Positions 61,581 to 64,000 of a stretch of 64,000 bases of DNA are shown in pieces. Made by a program: the position numbers and the translations under genes. Below the pieces are notes generated by a model that saw only the letters and a program-made list of their open reading frames with translations, was not told the origin of the DNA and made no database searches. The stretch spans positions 150,871-214,870 of the forward strand of contig SVNT01000003.1 of assembly GCA_015066785.1 (NCBI GenBank), given 5' to 3'. Numbering within the stretch: the stretch's first letter is position 1; every line of letters begins with the position of its first letter. Source of the stretch: Ruminococcus sp. (GTDB lineage: Bacteria > Bacillota > Clostridia > Oscillospirales > Ruminococcaceae).

Positions 61581-62381
61581 TTAGTATTTATTGTTATTTT
61601 TTCTTATATAGTGGAAGAGGTACTGTTGCGCAATTCCTGCGGTTTCCTTGTATTTTTCGGGGAAGCCTTCGGGGTAGTAGTCTGTCATTACACGCTTTAT
61701 CCAGACATCAACAGGGAAAGCTTCCGTGCGATAGCAACCGTAGAGGAGTACACACTCCGCAACCTTGGGGCCGACACCTGTAATGGTCATCAGCTTTACT
61801 CTTGCGTCAGCTATGGGGAGAGTTTTCAGTTCGTCTGTATTGATTTCTCCGCTTGCAACACGTTTTGCGGCGTCTATGATATACTTCGCTCTGAACCCCG
61901 AGCGTATAGGCGAAAGGTCATCGGGAGTAAGTACAGCAAGCCGCTTTGCCGTCGGAAAACCGTCGAACATTTCACAAAGGCGGGAGATTATTCCCTTTAT
62001 GCGAGGAATGTTGTTGTTCTGCGAGATGATGAAGGAAATAAGTGCCTCCCAGCAGTCCTGACGGAGAAGGCGTATCCCTCCCGCAAAATCGCAGGCAAGT
62101 CGGAGGGTTTCGTCGTCGGAGTAGAGCTTTTTAAGTGCCCCGTAATCTGTATCAAGGTCGAAATAATTATTCCAGAACGAGATGAAATCCTCCTCGGAAG
62201 TATCGTGCAGGGTGATTTCGTCACCGTGCTTTGAAATCGTCAGCGGTCGGTTGAGAGCAATCCCACGGTAACCGCCGTCACATTCTTCCCAGCGGAATGC
62301 CTGCCCGCAGTCGAGGGTTTCGGAAAGCTCAAAATCCGCCGAAGAAAATATTATATTATTGTTTTTTACGATGTAGTCCAT
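61581..62381 (-). CDS. ogg: 8-oxoguanine DNA glycosylase (OGG1-type, HhH-GPD)
   Basis: A 266-residue base-excision repair glycosylase. The N-terminal LDCGQAFRWEE is the OGG_N domain, the HhH motif GVGPKVAECVLL contains the catalytic Lys, and FPVDVWIKRVM supplies the catalytic Asp. It removes 8-oxoguanine or similar lesions. No ribosome site is visible before the ATG, so a very short or leaderless transcript is possible. It is divergent from the 62503 gene. Confidence 0.92.
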   Translation of the reverse strand: MDYIVKNNNIIFSSADFELSETLDCGQAFRWEECDGGYRGIALNRPLTISKHGDEITLHDTSEEDFISFWNNYFDLDTDYGALKKLYSDDETLRLACDFAGGIRLLRQDCWEALISFIISQNNNIPRIKGIISRLCEMFDGFPTAKRLAVLTPDDLSPIRSGFRAKYIIDAAKRVASGEINTDELKTLPIADARVKLMTITGVGPKVAECVLLYGCYRTEAFPVDVWIKRVMTDYYPEGFPEKYKETAGIAQQYLFHYIRKNNNKY

Positions 62382-62391
62382 AATATATACA

Positions 62392-62411
62392 GTAAAGCCG
62401 AAACGCTTTAC
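62392..62411. promoter_or_regulatory. Palindrome between ogg and the 62503 gene
   Basis: Perfect 7-bp inverted repeat GTAAAGC-cgaaac-GCTTTAC, about 10 bases before the ogg start codon. It could be an operator or a hairpin around the ogg transcript start. Confidence 0.4.
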
Positions 62412-62433
62412 ACAGGATAAATGCCCCTTTCCC

Positions 62434-62462
62434 TTGATTTTTTTCTTTAATTATAATAAAAT
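62434..62462 (+). promoter_or_regulatory. Promoter of the gene at 62503
   Basis: TTGATT (62434-62439), 17-bp spacer, TAAAAT (62457-62462), about 40 bases ahead of the start. Confidence 0.6.
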
Positions 62463-62502
62463 ATAATAAAAAAGTAAAGAAAATATTTTCGGAGGTTTTT
62501 AT

Positions 62503-63192
62503 ATGAGAGAAAGCATACTTACTATCCCGATAAGCGAAATTATGGACGACGAATGTGGCTGTCCCATATGCAGTATGAGAAATATGCTCGAGAACCGCAC
62601 GGTAGAGTACATAATGGGCGCTGCAATGATGGAGCCCGATGTCCGTATTGAAACAAACCGTCTCGGATTTTGCCATACGCATTTCGAGATGATGAAAAAA
62701 CAGAAGAACCGTCTTTCGCTTGCACTTATGCTCCAGACGCACCTTGACGAAGTGAACAAGGCAGTATTTTCGGGCAAGCGCCTTTTCGAGCCGAAGAACG
62801 CAAAGCAGAAAAAGCTCGGGGAAGTCAACACCTCCTGCTTTGTATGCTCCAAAATCGAATGGGGAATGGAGCGTCTGATGAAAACTTTCTTCGAGTGTTA
62901 TCGTGACCCCGATTTCAGAAAGCGTCTTATCAGCGAAAAGTACATCTGCCTGCCGCATTACGAAATGCTTATGACGGTTGCACCGAATTATCTCCAGAAG
63001 GGCGAGCTTGACGCATTCCTTGCAGAGCTGCGCAACCTCACGGGGAACTACATCAAGACGCTTTACGAGGATGTATCGCATTACTGCGAGATGTACGATT
63101 ACAGAAATTCGGGCAACAACGCCGATTGGGGAAATGCAAAGGACAGCATCGAAAGGGCGATAAAGTTCCTCACCTCACGGGAGGCAGAATAA
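62503..63192 (+). CDS. DUF6062-like Cys/His-rich protein
   Basis: A 229-residue soluble protein with paired Cys and His residues that look like metal ligands: CGCPICSMR (about 19-27), FCHTH (56-60), SCFVCSKIEW (about 110-120) and CLPHYEM (about 149-155). This layout is that of DUF6062, a family of unknown function. CGGAGG precedes the start. Confidence 0.78.
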   Translation: MRESILTIPISEIMDDECGCPICSMRNMLENRTVEYIMGAAMMEPDVRIETNRLGFCHTHFEMMKKQKNRLSLALMLQTHLDEVNKAVFSGKRLFEPKNAKQKKLGEVNTSCFVCSKIEWGMERLMKTFFECYRDPDFRKRLISEKYICLPHYEMLMTVAPNYLQKGELDAFLAELRNLTGNYIKTLYEDVSHYCEMYDYRNSGNNADWGNAKDSIERAIKFLTSREAE

Positions 63193-63236
63193 AGCGAGCC
63201 ATTTCGCTACATCGTAATTATAGAGGGGATAAAGAT

Positions 63237-63884
63237 ATGAAAAAAATTGTTTTGTTCTTGTTGTCGTCTGCATTTCTTTTGTCGGCAGTTCTGCCGACTC
63301 ACGCAGTTCTCCCGAAAGAATTTTATGAAGAATACAATCTCGGCGCAGAGTATTATCTTGCGGGAGGGGTATATTACTCATCGTTTCAGGACTTTTCCGA
63401 GTTTGAGGAGTATGTTGACGGCAATGCCCGTGTTTGCAAGGACGAGAGTATAACGCTTGATGCTGTAAAAGAAAAGGGGGTATATCTCCCCGAGGCTTTC
63501 AGAAACGACGGGACGGCACTTGTGAGAATTGACGTCGGCTCGCAGTCTGTTCTTGAAATGACATACAAAAAGGACGGAAACTATTTCGTTTATCACATAA
63601 ACTACGGTTATACATACGACGAGAAAAAGTATGATGTTGCCAGAACGTCGGGAGGTACGACGGTGTATTCGGGCAAGAAAGAAGTCAAATCCGACCTTCC
63701 GTATGACGAAAATCATTATTATATGAATACAGGAAGTTCATCGGTATCGCTGTCGGTATACGGTAATGACGGCGACTACCTCGAATACTGCGATATGTAC
63801 GAATATAGCCTCAATCTCTCCGACCTTGCGGCAGGCGAGGGTGTTACGGTGAGGAAGCGGAGAATATTTGGGGAATTATCCTAA
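63237..63884 (+). CDS. Secreted protein, unknown function
   Basis: A 215-residue protein with a Sec signal peptide (about 1-23, cut after THA) and no membrane helix after it. The mature part is Tyr/Glu/Asp-rich and beta-like. ATG at 63237 follows GAGGGG; a frame extension to 63126 overlaps the upstream gene. It is 44 bp behind the DUF6062-like gene and may be co-transcribed. No family recognised. Confidence 0.78.
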   Translation: MKKIVLFLLSSAFLLSAVLPTHAVLPKEFYEEYNLGAEYYLAGGVYYSSFQDFSEFEEYVDGNARVCKDESITLDAVKEKGVYLPEAFRNDGTALVRIDVGSQSVLEMTYKKDGNYFVYHINYGYTYDEKKYDVARTSGGTTVYSGKKEVKSDLPYDENHYYMNTGSSSVSLSVYGNDGDYLEYCDMYEYSLNLSDLAAGEGVTVRKRRIFGELS

Positions 63885-63978
63885 TTCAACTATTGTAGTG
63901 TCTGGAGAAATAACAAACACCTATATGATGATATCAAATGTTTATTATTATGCAAGTTAATCAAAGGAGGAAAACACT

Positions 63979-64000
63979 ATGATAAAAAAACACATTAAGA
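63979..64000 (+). CDS. Start of a gene that runs off the right edge
   Basis: ATG at 63979 after an AAAGGAGG site; only seven codons (MIKKHIK) are visible. A Lys-rich start of this kind often begins a signal peptide. The 63885-63978 gap holds no promoter that could be named. Confidence 0.6.

Noticed and set aside
1..64000. CRISPR arrays, IS elements or prophage genes
   Set aside because: None seen: no regular short repeats with spacers, no transposase, integrase, portal or terminase text.

Overview
The window looks like a chromosomal stretch from a strictly anaerobic, low-to-mid GC Firmicute of class Clostridia, probably a Ruminococcus-like gut or rumen bacterium. This is inferred from gene content: an intracellular cellobiose phosphorylase, a V-type ATPase operon, a sodium-pump decarboxylase beta/gamma pair, SpoVB-like and RicT proteins, strong AGGAGG-type ribosome sites and sigma-A-type promoters. 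No IS element, prophage, CRISPR array or rRNA was seen. One tRNA-Arg(ACG) lies at 32638-32714.

Layout. 1-1035: two divergent ABC ATPases. 1079-2671: sodium-translocating decarboxylase beta and gamma subunits. 2825-4933: a membrane-anchored protein and a MOP-family flippase. 5088-9088: operon of two M42 aminopeptidases, a GNAT-like protein and a PLP enzyme of the aluminium-resistance/methionine gamma-lyase family. 9181-14360: membrane proteins and transporters (DUF2752, SLC13-like, AzlC/AzlD, split ThrE exporter). 14421-15707: CheY plus a CheX-like phosphatase carrying MshEN-like repeats. 15993-20773: GH13 glucosidase, a membrane protein, MATE and AI-2E transporters. 20816-22596: WYL regulator and VanY-type carboxypeptidase. 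22806-29364: an extended yaaO-darA-holB-ricT cluster followed by SPFH, FapA-like and PH-domain genes. 29605-30504: HU and a histone-H1-like/SCP2 fusion. 30555-32526: a TolQR/ExbBD-like motor operon with two extra ExbD-like domain proteins, one of them a lipoprotein.

32776-41906: CapA lipoprotein, citrate synthase, ispE (preceded by a 96-bp tandem repeat), aminotransferase, Lrp, PHP phosphatase, and the ACT/UPF0210 pair. 42041-50684: nine-gene V-type ATPase operon. 50735-56823: a large lipoprotein, a possible spore-linked pair, an AGCS symporter and cellobiose phosphorylase. 56960-63884: TPR protein, RNase R, SecG, PfkB kinase, OGG glycosylase, a DUF6062-like protein and a secreted protein. 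A new gene starts at 63979.

How the genes fit together. Ion-motive energy is a repeated theme: the sodium-pump decarboxylase pair, the V-ATPase, an AGCS cation symporter and an ExbB/ExbD-like proton channel. Sugar use is intracellular (cellobiose phosphorylase, GH13, PfkB). The most unusual loci are the ExbBD-like operon in an apparently Gram-positive genome, the H1-tail/SCP2 protein beside HU, and the MshEN-repeat/CheX protein beside CheY.

Almost all gene boundaries are supported by a ribosome site, and many transcription units have a readable promoter (spacer usually 17 bp) and a hairpin terminator. No gene-free stretch exceeds about 300 bases. Family names come from recognising motifs by eye, not from a database search.
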